Source: an uncultured Clostridia bacterium (GTDB lineage: Bacteria; Bacillota; Clostridia; Lachnospirales; CAG-274). From it: DNA of 64,000 nucleotides. The position numbers and the translations under genes are program-made. Positions within the stretch are counted from its first letter, which is position 1, and each line of letters begins with the position of its first letter. This document shows positions 46,837 to 56,510 of the stretch, piece by piece. The notes below the pieces were generated by a model. That model saw only the letters and a program-made list of their open reading frames with translations. It was not told the DNA's origin and searched no databases. The DNA lies in contig CATLIG010000004.1 in the NCBI GenBank assembly GCA_949948985.1, positions 47,836-111,835 on the forward strand, given 5' to 3'.

Positions 46837-47412
46837 TCACTTTTTTTCAAATTCAATTACTTTACCGTAAATAGACAACTTGCACTCATATTTATGCCCC
46901 AGAGCCTCAAAATCTACTTCATACACTCCATCATCAAATTCAATTTTATGCTGAACAACATCCTTACTGTCAATACCGGCATATTTGTAAGCCACAGATA
47001 AAATCTCATCCATAGTTAATTTCGTTTTATTAGAATCAGAAACCACATTATCTGAAACTATTTCTTGTGTATTTTCTTCCGCTGTGGGAGCTGTTTCATT
47101 TTCCAAAGGAGAATTAACAGTATTTTCTTTTTTTATGCTTTTTTTCTCATATTCCTTAATATCTCCGTTAAAATCTGATATTACATACTCATAAGAATCA
47201 TCAGATGTATCAAATCCAATTTTATATTCATTGTCATAATGCTTAACTTGTGTAAATGCCGCATCTTCCTTAGAAATACCCGCATGTTTGAGGGCAATAC
47301 TCTGCGCTTCCTCAGTGCTTATATTAGTCAAGGTAATTCTTATAGCTATAAAAACAACTGCCGCTAAAACAATTATCAAAATAACCGCTATAATTATGTT
47401 CTTCTTTTTCAA
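46837..47412 (-). CDS. Membrane-anchored protein with two PepSY-like domains
   Basis: The 191-aa protein has one N-terminal membrane segment (about residues 4-28). Two copies of a PepSY-type module follow (about 33-90 and 132-190): EAQSIALKHAGISKEDAAF and DEILSVAYKYAGIDSKDVV, each followed by YEV-type beta strands. They are separated by an acidic Asn/Thr-rich linker. PepSY domains in Gram-positives are often exported and thought to inhibit or modulate peptidases; the target here is unknown. It lies between leuB and the SLH genes. Confidence 0.85.
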   Translation of the reverse strand: MKKKNIIIAVILIIVLAAVVFIAIRITLTNISTEEAQSIALKHAGISKEDAAFTQVKHYDNEYKIGFDTSDDSYEYVISDFNGDIKEYEKKSIKKENTVNSPLENETAPTAEENTQEIVSDNVVSDSNKTKLTMDEILSVAYKYAGIDSKDVVQHKIEFDDGVYEVDFEALGHKYECKLSIYGKVIEFEKK

Positions 47413-47780
47413 AATTAACCCTCCTGTTTAAATTACCTTTATAACAATTATCAAATTAACTTTAAAACATATTCTGATTTTTAATTTACACCTGCAAAAC
47501 ATAATTTTGCGCTAAAATCTTTGCTCGCTTTTTTTTATAGCAATTCTGGAATAAAGGGAGAAAAGAAAAAACATTTTATCCAAATATTTCTTAACTTTTT
47601 CAACATTATAAAAAGCAAAAAAACTTTCACTGAAATTTTGAATAAAACATTTTTTTCTTTTTTTACCGGAATTTCTGTATTATGTTATTTGGAAAGAACT
47701 ACGTAAACCGAAATCGTTTTTTACTTTACTAAAACATAATTCAAGATAATAAAATAATTTCCGTACGCGGTTCTGCGGTT

Positions 47781-48851
47781 TTAAAGTCTCTCAATAATAA
47801 GTCTGCCCATTTCCTTACATCCAACCTGTTTCATACCGTCACTCATAATATCACCTGTTCTGTAACCTTCGTCAAGAACTTTAGTAACAGCGTCCTCAAT
47901 GCATTTCGCCTCGTCTAAAAGACCAAAGCTGTATTTAAGCATCATAGCACCTGAAAGGATGGTAGCGATAGGATTAGCAATATCTTTTCCGGCAATATCA
48001 GGAGCGGAACCATGTACAGGTTCATACATACCAAGAGAACCATCTCCAAGACTAGCCGAAGGGAGCATACCTATAGAACCTGTCATTTGGCTTGCCTCAT
48101 CAGAAAGAATATCTCCGAAGATATTTCCTGTAACAATAACGTCAAAAGTAGTAGGGCGCATAATAAGCTGCATAGATGCGTTATCTACATACAAATGGTC
48201 AAGCTCAACATCAGGATAATCCTTAGCCACCTCAAGAACAACGCTTCTCCAAAGTCTTGATGACTCAAGAACATTCTGTTTGTCAACATTAGTAACGTGT
48301 TTATTTCTCTTTCTGGCTATTTCAAAAGCTTTTCTTGTAATCCTTTCAACCTCTTTTTCAGAATACAGTTCAACGTCGTAAGCCGCTTCTCCCATATCAG
48401 TTTGCTTTCTTCCCTTTTCACCAAAATACATACCTCCGGTAAGCTCACGGACAACCATAATATCAACACCGCCATCAACCAATTCCGGTTTAAGAGGACA
48501 AGCATCTTTTAATGCGTTGTGGAGAGTAGCGGGTCTAAGATTAGCATAAAGACCCAAAGCGCCTCTAAGCCCTAATAAAGCTCTTTCAGGACGTTTATCA
48601 CCAGGCAAAGTATCCCACTGCCAACCGCCTACAGCGCCGAGTAAAACTGAATCGCTCGCTTTGCAGACGTCGATAGTATTTTGAGGCAAAGGTTCACCAA
48701 ACTTGTCAATAGCACACCCCCCGCCAAGAACATAATTATAATTAAAAGAATGACCAAATTTTTTACCAATCTCATTAAGAACAAGAATATTTTGCTCCAT
48801 AACCTCAGGGCCTATACCATCACCCGCAACAACAGCTATTTTAAAATTCAT
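47781..48851 (-). CDS. leuB: 3-isopropylmalate dehydrogenase
   Basis: The 356-aa protein contains AVVAGDGIGPEVMEQN, the substrate and Mg sites (ELTGGMYFGEKG, DNASMQLI and GNIFGDILSDEASQ) and the NAD site EPVHGSAPDIAGKDIANP. It makes 2-oxoisocaproate, and in the citramalate route it also converts 3-methylmalate to 2-oxobutyrate. A 368-bp AT-rich gap (47413-47780) lies downstream; apart from a fragment like TATAGCAATTCTGG near 47537 I see nothing in it. Confidence 0.97.
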   Translation of the reverse strand: MNFKIAVVAGDGIGPEVMEQNILVLNEIGKKFGHSFNYNYVLGGGCAIDKFGEPLPQNTIDVCKASDSVLLGAVGGWQWDTLPGDKRPERALLGLRGALGLYANLRPATLHNALKDACPLKPELVDGGVDIMVVRELTGGMYFGEKGRKQTDMGEAAYDVELYSEKEVERITRKAFEIARKRNKHVTNVDKQNVLESSRLWRSVVLEVAKDYPDVELDHLYVDNASMQLIMRPTTFDVIVTGNIFGDILSDEASQMTGSIGMLPSASLGDGSLGMYEPVHGSAPDIAGKDIANPIATILSGAMMLKYSFGLLDEAKCIEDAVTKVLDEGYRTGDIMSDGMKQVGCKEMGRLIIERL

Positions 48852-48895
48852 TTTTATTCCACCTTTTCAATTTTAAATATAATATAATTTTAAAT

Positions 48896-49792
48896 TCAAT
48901 CATCTTTGTGCTGTAATTCAATAGAAACTATACCATTCGTTTCTAAATCAATTTTAGCTTTTAAAGTATAGTTTATATCTTGTGTTGAAGTCAAATCATA
49001 ATCCGAGAAAAATTTTATATAATCATCAATATTTTCAGATTTTAAACTTTTAAGATTTTCATCTTTAGCGGGATTGACCGGCGGCAAAATTTCAGTCATT
49101 GCTGTTATATTCGCATCTACAGTAATTATTTTTCCTGTATTATCTAAATTCATTTGTTCAATGTCAACACAAGAAATAATTCTGCCATCACAGATAAATT
49201 CTGTGGAAATCATAGCAGCTATAGCTTCTTCCAATTTTATATAAAACTTATTTAATTGTTTATAAAGACTATAATTTTCATATACAGGTCCCCACGAACA
49301 CGAAACAGAGTGAGGAAAATTTTCTGATACACACTCGTGAAGCTTATCATAATTAGATAAATCAGTACTTGCGCAAGCAATTACTTCCATTTTGTTTTTA
49401 GGTTTATTAAATCCAAAAGCTATATAATCCCACATTACATAATAATCATTATGACTAGTTTTCATAATATAGCATATTTCAGCATTTTCATTTTCCTCAT
49501 CAACATCAACAGTATAACTTTCAACCCAAGGACTAGACCAACGAATACTATAAATCAAATTACCTTCATCAGTCTTTCCCTGTTTTTCCTCAAAATCTTT
49601 TTTCATTTTTTCGGACATCATATCATAACGAGGTTTACCATCTCTTGTTTTCCACGCTTCTGCCCATTTTTCAACCATTTCTGTCATAACTTCTTTTTTA
49701 TTTGTAGTTTGTGCATAAACAAAAGAATTCAAAAAAAACGCTGTAGTGAAAACAAGTATTATAAAATTGAAATTTTTAAAAATTTTATTCAT
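48896..49792 (-). CDS. Exported protein of unknown function between leuD and leuB
   Basis: A GGAG site precedes the ATG at 49792, giving 298 aa. A TTG at 49819 is upstream of that site. A signal peptide (hydrophobic residues about 8-25, ending VYAQ) is followed by a mixed alpha/beta domain with many charged residues and no recognised motif. It has four cysteines in the mature part. It resembles NTF2-like or DUF-type secreted proteins of clostridia by general look only. Its place within a biosynthetic operon is odd. Confidence 0.7.
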   Translation of the reverse strand: MNKIFKNFNFIILVFTTAFFLNSFVYAQTTNKKEVMTEMVEKWAEAWKTRDGKPRYDMMSEKMKKDFEEKQGKTDEGNLIYSIRWSSPWVESYTVDVDEENENAEICYIMKTSHNDYYVMWDYIAFGFNKPKNKMEVIACASTDLSNYDKLHECVSENFPHSVSCSWGPVYENYSLYKQLNKFYIKLEEAIAAMISTEFICDGRIISCVDIEQMNLDNTGKIITVDANITAMTEILPPVNPAKDENLKSLKSENIDDYIKFFSDYDLTSTQDINYTLKAKIDLETNGIVSIELQHKDD

Positions 49793-49900
49793 GTCAATCT
49801 CCATTAAATTCTTAGTCAAATAAAGTTCATCATATAAAGTTTAATGTCAGGCTTTTTTAAATAACTTGCAGGTGTAAACGACACCCATAGTTTTAATATT

Positions 49901-50407
49901 TTACTTCAAACCAAGCTTAACCTTAGTCTGCTCAATAAGACCTCCGGCTGCCATCATATCCTGCATAAACTGAGGAAAAGGCTCTGCCTGATAAGTTTTG
50001 TTTTTAGTTAAATTTGTAATAATTCCTGTTGTGAAATCAACCTCAACATTGTCACCCATATCAATATCTTCGGCAGCTTCTTCACATTCGAGAATAGGGA
50101 GACCAATATTAATCGCGTTGCGATAAAAAATTCTTGCAAAAGTTTTTGCTATAACACATGAGATACCGCTTGCCTTAATAGCAATAGGAGCATGTTCCCT
50201 TGAGGAACCGCAGCCAAAATTCTTTTCAGCAACCATAATATCTCCCTCTTTAACATTCTGAACAAAATTAACCGTAGAATGAATAGCATCTTCCATACAG
50301 TGCTTAGCCAGTTCTTTTGGGTCAGAAGAATTCAAATATCTTGCGGGAATAATTACATCAGTATCAATATTATCACCATATTTAAAAACAGTACCGTTTG
50401 CTTTCAT
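49901..50407 (-). CDS. leuD: 3-isopropylmalate dehydratase, small subunit
   Basis: The 168-aa swivel domain has [17 protein letters not shown] and [20 protein letters not shown]. With LeuC it isomerises isopropylmalate, and probably citramalate. The ATG at 50407 lies after AGGAGG; a TTG at 50413 is less likely. A family A repeat separates it from leuC. Confidence 0.97.
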   Translation of the reverse strand: MKANGTVFKYGDNIDTDVIIPARYLNSSDPKELAKHCMEDAIHSTVNFVQNVKEGDIMVAEKNFGCGSSREHAPIAIKASGISCVIAKTFARIFYRNAINIGLPILECEEAAEDIDMGDNVEVDFTTGIITNLTKNKTYQAEPFPQFMQDMMAAGGLIEQTKVKLGLK

Positions 50408-50425
50408 TATCAAAACCTCCTATAA

Positions 50426-50517
50426 GCATTCGAAAATTTTTCAGGTCGAAACAATAAAATAATCCTTTAAACATCATATTTTATAAAAATCTACTATAGC
50501 ATTATTTTATTATTCCA
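50426..50517. repeat. Family A intergenic palindromic repeat, copy 11
   Basis: CATTCGAAAATTTTTCAGG, then CGAAACAATAAAATAATCCT, CATATTTTATAAAAATCTAC, and CTATAGCATTATTTTATTATT. It splits leuC from leuD, which are usually adjacent. Confidence 0.75.
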
Positions 50518-50522
50518 CTATA

Positions 50523-51782
50523 TTATACATTTTCAGGACTTGTAATCTTGCCTGTAATAGCAGAAGCCGCGGCAACGGCAGGGCTGCAAAGGTAAACCTC
50601 TGATTCAGGATGACCCATACGACCGATAAAATTACGATTTGTAGTAGATAAAGCTCTCTCACCTTTCGCCAGAATACCCATATGTCCGCCAAGACAAGGA
50701 CCGCAAGTAGGAGTTGAGAACACGCATCCGGCCTCAACAAAAGTCTTAGCTATACCCTCGTCAATACACTGCAAATAAATATTTTGAGTACCCGGAAGTA
50801 TAATAACCCTAAGTTTCGGATTAACTTTTTTGCCTTTAAGAATTTCAGCGGCTATCCTTAAATCGTCCATTCTTCCATTGGTACATGAACCTATTACAAC
50901 CTGGTCAATCTCAATATCTCCAGCTTCATCAATAGTCTTGGTATTTTCAGGAAGATGAGGGAAAGCAACCGTAGGTTTTAATGATGATAAATCAATTTCA
51001 TAAACTTCGTCATATTCAGCGTCAGCATCAGCCTCAAAAACCGTATATTCTTTGTCTGAATGTTCTTTAACATATTCAATAGTTTTTTCGTCAACAGGGA
51101 AAATACCATTTTTTCCCCCTGCCTCAATAGCCATATTTGCTATGGTAAATCTGTCGTCCATAGATAAATATTCAAGCCCATCGCCAACAAATTCCATAGA
51201 TTTATACAAAGCGCCGTCTACGCCAATCATACCGATAATATGCAGAATAATATCCTTACCGCTCACCCATTTTGCGGGTTTATTTTTAAGGACAAATTTC
51301 AAAGCCGAAGGAACTTTAAACCAAGCTACTCCTCTTGCCATACCAACGGCCATATCCGTACTTCCAACACCTGTTGAGAAAGCTCCCAAAGCTCCGTAAG
51401 TACAAGTATGAGAGTCAGCACCTATAACAACATCTCCGGGTACAACAAGTCCTGCCTCCGGCAAAAGGCAATGTTCAATACCCATCTGTCCAACCTCAAA
51501 ATAATTTTTAACGCCCTTTTCACAGGCAAATTCTCTAATAATTTTACAATGTTCAGCTGATTTAATATCTTTATTTGGGGTAAAGTGGTCAGGTACAATA
51601 GTTACCTTATTTTTATCAAAAACTTCTTTAACACCTATTTTATTAAACTCTTTAACAGCAACAGGAGTTGTTACATCGTTGCCGTGAACAATGTCAAGTT
51701 TAGCCTCAATAAGCTGCCCCGCCTTAACAGATTCAAGACCGGCGTGAGCCGCTAAAATTTTTTGAGTCATAGTCATACCCAT
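50523..51782 (-). CDS. leuC: 3-isopropylmalate dehydratase, large subunit
   Basis: The 419-aa protein has the [4Fe-4S] ligands in [15 protein letters not shown] and [20 protein letters not shown], plus [20 protein letters not shown]. It is the short, archaeal-type LeuC. It isomerises isopropylmalate and is likely shared with the citramalate pathway. ATG eight bases after AGGAGG, 17 bp after cimA. Confidence 0.97.
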   Translation of the reverse strand: MGMTMTQKILAAHAGLESVKAGQLIEAKLDIVHGNDVTTPVAVKEFNKIGVKEVFDKNKVTIVPDHFTPNKDIKSAEHCKIIREFACEKGVKNYFEVGQMGIEHCLLPEAGLVVPGDVVIGADSHTCTYGALGAFSTGVGSTDMAVGMARGVAWFKVPSALKFVLKNKPAKWVSGKDIILHIIGMIGVDGALYKSMEFVGDGLEYLSMDDRFTIANMAIEAGGKNGIFPVDEKTIEYVKEHSDKEYTVFEADADAEYDEVYEIDLSSLKPTVAFPHLPENTKTIDEAGDIEIDQVVIGSCTNGRMDDLRIAAEILKGKKVNPKLRVIILPGTQNIYLQCIDEGIAKTFVEAGCVFSTPTCGPCLGGHMGILAKGERALSTTNRNFIGRMGHPESEVYLCSPAVAAASAITGKITSPENV

Positions 51783-51799
51783 AGTTTTTTCCTCCTTAA

Positions 51800-53389
51800 T
51801 TACAAGTATGTTTTAAATTTAAATTCTATATCTTTAATAAGCTTATATTCAATAGAATCTACAAGAGCAATCCAGCTTGCCTCAATAATATCGTTAGACA
51901 CTCCTACCGTAGACCAATTATCAACACCATCACTTGATTCAATCAGTACCCGTACTTTAGAGGCGGTAGCTGTTTTACCGTCAAGGACTCTAACCTTATA
52001 ATCCGTAAGATGAACCTCTGAAAGTGCCGGATAAAATACTTCCAAAGCCTTGTGCAAAGCCTTATCAAGAGCATTTACAGGTCCATTTCCCTCCGCCGCT
52101 GTAATTTCAGCCTTGCCGTCTACAATCACTTTAATTACAGCCGAAGCGCTAACTCCTTCTGAATAAGGCTGTTCACCAATAGTTTTAAAGTTAACAAGTT
52201 CAAAAAATGGTTTATATTTACCGAGGGTCTTTCTGATTAAAAGCTCAAAGCCCCCCTCCGCACCTTCAAACTGATAACCGTTATATTCAAATTCTTTAAG
52301 TTTTTTAATAATCAAATCTGTTTCAGGCGAATTTTTTTCAATACTCGGATCAATTTTTTTAATCATAGACAAAATAGTACTTCGTCCGGAAACCTCGCTT
52401 GTAAGAAACTTTCTTTCATTTCCTACCTTTGAAGGATCAATATGTTCAAAACTGTGCGGTGCTTTGCTTACACCGTCAATATGCATACCGCCCTTATGAG
52501 CAAAAGCGCATTTCCCGACATAAGGCATAATATCGCTCAGTTTAAAATTCGCGATTTCAGAGATTTTTCTTGCCACATGAGTCAAATTCTCAATATTTTC
52601 AGACGGAATACAAATGTAATCGTGTTTTAGCTGTAAATTAGCGATAACTGTAGACAATGTTGTATTTCCGCACCTTTCGCCAAATCCTGTAAAAGTGCCC
52701 TGAACATTATCAGCGCCGGCGTAAACAGCCATAACAGCATTAGCGACAGCCATACCGCAATCATTATGACAATGAATTCCTACAGAAACATTGAATTTTT
52801 CGCAGACAAATTTAGTTATATCAAATACCTCATCAGGAAAACAACCTCCGTTTGTATCACATAATGCAATACAGTCCGCTCCTGACAAAACAGCCGTTTC
52901 CAAAGTTTTAATAGCGTAATCTTTATTATTTTTATATCCATCAAAAAAATGTTCAGCGTCAAAAATAACTTCTTTTCCAAGATTTTTAAGATAGGCTATT
53001 GTGTCACCTATCATTTTTAGATTTTCATCTAAAGTAGTGTGTATAATATCCGTAACATGAAAGTCCCAGCTTTTTCCAAATATAGCAACTGTATCAACAC
53101 CTGCGCTTATAAGAGATTTAATGTTATTGTCTTCCTCAACGGAAATATTACACCTTCTAGTACTTCCAAAAGCGACAATTTTAGAGTTATTAAGTTTAAT
53201 ATTTTTAATTCTGTCAAAAAACTCCATATCTTTTGGGTTAGAACCTGGGTTTCCCGCTTCAACATAACTGACGCCCAATTCGTCAAGCGTTTTAACTATT
53301 TTTATTTTATCCTCAACAGAAAAAGAAATCCCTTCGCCTTGCGCTCCATCTCGCAGAGTCGAATCAAAAACAGCTATTTTTTTGCTCAT
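51800..53389 (-). CDS. cimA: Citramalate synthase
   Basis: The 529-aa enzyme starts [20 protein letters not shown] (family TLRDG motif). It has the TIM-barrel metal ligands ([19 protein letters not shown]), [16 protein letters not shown] and a C-terminal LeuA-type regulatory dimer domain. The length and the [20 protein letters not shown] region match CimA-type enzymes rather than LeuA. It condenses pyruvate and acetyl-CoA, giving an isoleucine route that does not need threonine. The regulatory domain may bind isoleucine. It heads the leuC gene. Confidence 0.93.
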   Translation of the reverse strand: MSKKIAVFDSTLRDGAQGEGISFSVEDKIKIVKTLDELGVSYVEAGNPGSNPKDMEFFDRIKNIKLNNSKIVAFGSTRRCNISVEEDNNIKSLISAGVDTVAIFGKSWDFHVTDIIHTTLDENLKMIGDTIAYLKNLGKEVIFDAEHFFDGYKNNKDYAIKTLETAVLSGADCIALCDTNGGCFPDEVFDITKFVCEKFNVSVGIHCHNDCGMAVANAVMAVYAGADNVQGTFTGFGERCGNTTLSTVIANLQLKHDYICIPSENIENLTHVARKISEIANFKLSDIMPYVGKCAFAHKGGMHIDGVSKAPHSFEHIDPSKVGNERKFLTSEVSGRSTILSMIKKIDPSIEKNSPETDLIIKKLKEFEYNGYQFEGAEGGFELLIRKTLGKYKPFFELVNFKTIGEQPYSEGVSASAVIKVIVDGKAEITAAEGNGPVNALDKALHKALEVFYPALSEVHLTDYKVRVLDGKTATASKVRVLIESSDGVDNWSTVGVSNDIIEASWIALVDSIEYKLIKDIEFKFKTYL

Positions 53390-53433
53390 GTTCTCCCCCC
53401 TTTACATTTTTATAAAATAAAATACAATTATTA

Positions 53434-53793
53434 TTAACCATTATTTTTTATATAATCCGTAATACCCAGCCTGTTTCCAAACGGGTCCTCAAACTCAACG
53501 GCATATCCTGTATTTATTTTAAAAGGCTCAGATAAAAAAATAATCCCCTTTTCTTTCATTTCCTCATACTTCATTATAACATCAGATACTTCAAACCATA
53601 TTGTTGGTTTTAGATTATTAAATTTATTTTTATCCTTTAAAATAATTGCCGGTTCTTCATTTCCAATATTGTAAGCAACCATACCTTTATCAGAAAAATT
53701 AAATTTCATATGAAGTCCTAATATATCTCCATAATACCTTTGTGCTTCTTCCATATTGTCAACAGGAAGAAAAAAATTATCATAATTTTTCAT
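53434..53793 (-). CDS. VOC-superfamily (glyoxalase-like) protein
   Basis: The 119-aa protein has the two beta-alpha-beta-beta-beta modules of the vicinal oxygen chelate fold: FFLPVDNMEEAQRYYGDILG near the start and PFKINTGYAVEFEDPFGNRL near the end. The terminal Glu could be a metal ligand. The substrate is unknown, and no link to branched-chain amino acid synthesis is evident. Confidence 0.88.
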   Translation of the reverse strand: MKNYDNFFLPVDNMEEAQRYYGDILGLHMKFNFSDKGMVAYNIGNEEPAIILKDKNKFNNLKPTIWFEVSDVIMKYEEMKEKGIIFLSEPFKINTGYAVEFEDPFGNRLGITDYIKNNG

Positions 53794-53821
53794 TTTCTAT
53801 CCCTTTATATAAATTTATCCA

Positions 53822-53846
53822 CAAAACCGAAAAATTTTCGGTTTTG
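53822..53846. terminator. Perfect hairpin downstream of ilvC
   Basis: CAAAACCGAAAA and TTTTCGGTTTTG pair over 12 bp around a single base. It lies between ilvC and the VOC gene. There is no long T-tract, so it may be a partial terminator or a stability element. Confidence 0.55.
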
Positions 53847-53873
53847 CAGATAATAAAATTAACTTTTATTAAA

Positions 53874-54905
<1,032 letters not shown>

Positions 54906-55021
54906 TTATGTAATATCAAACCATAAAAAAATAAGTCTTTATGCAGAAAAAAACATTTCATTCCCTGACTTTAAATTAATACCATAAATATTGTAAAACA
55001 ATATTTTAAGGTTTTAAACTC

Positions 55022-55059
55022 TCCGCAATTTTCTAAAAAAAGAGTAATTTACTTGCGGA
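55022..55059. other. Hairpin between ilvN and ilvC
   Basis: TCCGCAA pairs with TTGCGGA around a T-rich loop, after the ilvN stop. Together with AATATTGT/ACAATATT near 54986 it may affect mRNA stability or partly terminate. Confidence 0.45.
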
Positions 55060-55091
55060 AGTATCTTACAGCATCCCCTCAAGTCAAAGAA

Positions 55092-55607
55092 TTAATCTTT
55101 TATTTCAACAGACTCTTTAAGTTTTTTTATGGGATTGTTTCCTCTGCACAACGCAGTAAGTCCCGTACGGACGATTTCTTTAACGCCAAAAGCCTCCATA
55201 AGTTCAGTAAATGCTTTAATTTTGCCTTCGTCACCTGTAATTTCAACAGTTAAAGACTCTGTAGCAACATCAATAATATTTGCTCTGAAAATATTAACAA
55301 TATTAATTATATCTGCTCTTGTTTCTTTTTCAGTCTTAATTTTTATAAGAGCTAATTCTCTGAATACTGCTCTTTCAGCGCTAAGTTCAACTACCCTTAT
55401 AACATCCACAAGCTTTTGAACTTGTTTAATAATCTGCTCAATATCATCACAGAAAACAACAACTGTAATTCGAGATTTATTAGGATCCTCCGTAACACCG
55501 ACGCTAAGACTGTCAATATTATATCCCCTTCTCGAAAAAAGTCCTGTAATCCGGCTTAAAACTCCGGCTTGATTTTCAACTAAAATAGATAAAACGTGTC
55601 TGTTCAT
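55092..55607 (-). CDS. ilvN: Acetolactate synthase, small (regulatory) subunit
   Basis: The ATG at 55607 after AGAGGG begins MNRHVLSILVENQAGVLSRI, an ACT domain, with a C-terminal acetolactate synthase regulatory domain (171 aa). An in-frame start at 55706 lies inside the T-box leader and is rejected. IlvN gives feedback control of IlvB by valine or other branched-chain amino acids. It is the first gene after the T-box. Confidence 0.96.
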   Translation of the reverse strand: MNRHVLSILVENQAGVLSRITGLFSRRGYNIDSLSVGVTEDPNKSRITVVVFCDDIEQIIKQVQKLVDVIRVVELSAERAVFRELALIKIKTEKETRADIINIVNIFRANIIDVATESLTVEITGDEGKIKAFTELMEAFGVKEIVRTGLTALCRGNNPIKKLKESVEIKD

Positions 55608-55647
55608 AGCATTCCCTCTTTCCGGATTAAAAAAACAATTCTTTGAT

Positions 55648-55938
55648 AAAAAAACCCCGTCCCGCAAAAATGCTCTTAAGGGACGAGGATATACACGTGT
55701 TACCACCCTAATTCAATTCATATGAATTCTCAATAGGTTCAAAAAAACCTTAGCCTATAACGGGGCTTTTCCGATTACCTCTTACTAAAACTTTTCAGAG
55801 AAACAGCTCATGGGTGATAAATCCGATCATAAATTTATTGTCTCGCACCAAAACGACAACTCTCTGAAAATTTAACAAACCAAATTTTTGTCCCAATCAT
55901 AGCATTTAATATCAAATCAAATTTTTAAAATTTAATTC
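55648..55938 (-). promoter_or_regulatory. T-box leader, apparent isoleucine specifier (AUC)
   Basis: The leader shows stem I (TTTTCAGAGA pairing with TCTCTGAAAA), the TTTTGGTGCGAGAC distal motif, GATTTATCACCCATGAGC with ATC at 55816-55818 in the specifier position, and the T-box AGGGTGGTAACACG at 55696-55709. A terminator, CCTCGTCCC/GGGACGGGG, is followed by seven T (55648-55688). Uncharged tRNA-Ile should favour the antiterminator and switch on ilvN and the downstream genes. The codon call rests on position and context, not on a computed fold. Confidence 0.9.
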
Positions 55939-55944
55939 AATGAT

Positions 55945-55973
55945 ATTTTATCAAACTATAATATAAAAGTCAA
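55945..55973 (-). promoter_or_regulatory. Promoter of the T-box/ilv operon
   Basis: TTGACT, a 17-bp spacer and TAAAAT, upstream of the T-box leader. Confidence 0.75.
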
Positions 55974-56006
55974 CATATTTTTTATTATTTTTTATAAAAA
56001 TTAAAA

Positions 56007-56080
56007 TCGGGGTGACAAGATTTGAACTTGCGACCTCTTGAACCCCATTCAAGCGCGCTACCAAGCTACGCCACACCCCG
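56007..56080 (-). tRNA. tRNA-Pro (anticodon GGG)
   Basis: The 74-nt cloverleaf has acceptor CGGGGTG/CACCCCG, anticodon stem CTTGA/TCAAG with loop ATGGGGT (GGG at positions 34-36), a T loop GTTCAAATC and discriminator A. CCA is not encoded. Confidence 0.95.
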
Positions 56081-56091
56081 ATATATATAAA

Positions 56092-56120
56092 ATTATATCA
56101 TTTTTATTTATTTGTGTCAA
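56092..56120 (-). promoter_or_regulatory. Consensus promoter of tRNA-Pro
   Basis: TTGACA, a 17-bp spacer and TATAAT, about 12 bp before the tRNA. Confidence 0.88.
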
Positions 56121-56213
56121 TAATTTTTTCAACAAAATTCACAACAAAGGATTTTTCATACATATTGAATGCCTATCCGTTCTGGAAAAACAAATTAATA
56201 TAAAATAAATATT

Positions 56214-56258
56214 AGACTTCTTTCGAAACTACAGGTTGTATAGTTTTGAAAGAAGTCT
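56214..56258 (-). terminator. Hairpin downstream of apgM and the MCP remnant
   Basis: AGACTTCTTTC and AAACTA pair with TAGTTT and GAAAGAAGTCT (17 pairs, one mismatch) around a 7-nt loop. An AT-rich tract follows on the minus strand. Confidence 0.7.
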
Positions 56259-56281
56259 ATTTCAGTAAAAACAAAAATTCT

Positions 56282-56510
56282 TTATTTAATTCGAAAACGA
56301 TTAATTAATTCATTTAAAATTGCCGCTTGATTTGAAAGCGCCTTAGATGTAAAAACACTTTGTTCAACAGCATCAGAATTTGTTTGTACTACTTGTGAAA
56401 TATCATTAACTCTTTTATTAACAGTAACAGTCATATTGTATTGAAATTTACTTGAAGAAGCTATTTCATCCATAAGCGATTTAATTGTATTGCTACAATT
56501 AAGTATTTCT
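56282..56510 (-). pseudogene. C-terminal remnant of a methyl-accepting chemotaxis protein
   Basis: About 76 codons encode LMDEIASSS...NDISQVVQTNSDAVEQSV...LSNQAAILNELINRFRIK, the C-terminal cytoplasmic end of a clostridial MCP. Some landmarks are changed (TAEESAAASEEL in intact receptors; DAVEQSVFTSKAL here). There is no ATG or ribosome site, and the fragment begins immediately after the apgM stop, so the receptor's front has been deleted. It is not expected to be functional. Confidence 0.8.

Noticed and set aside
47521..47706. 61-codon frame on the plus strand between leuB and the PepSY gene
   Set aside because: It has no ribosome site, is Phe/Lys-rich from AT-rich DNA and has no promoter.
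55608..55706. N-terminal extension of IlvN
   Set aside because: It reads through the T-box terminator and antiterminator; the ATG at 55607 fits the ACT-domain start.
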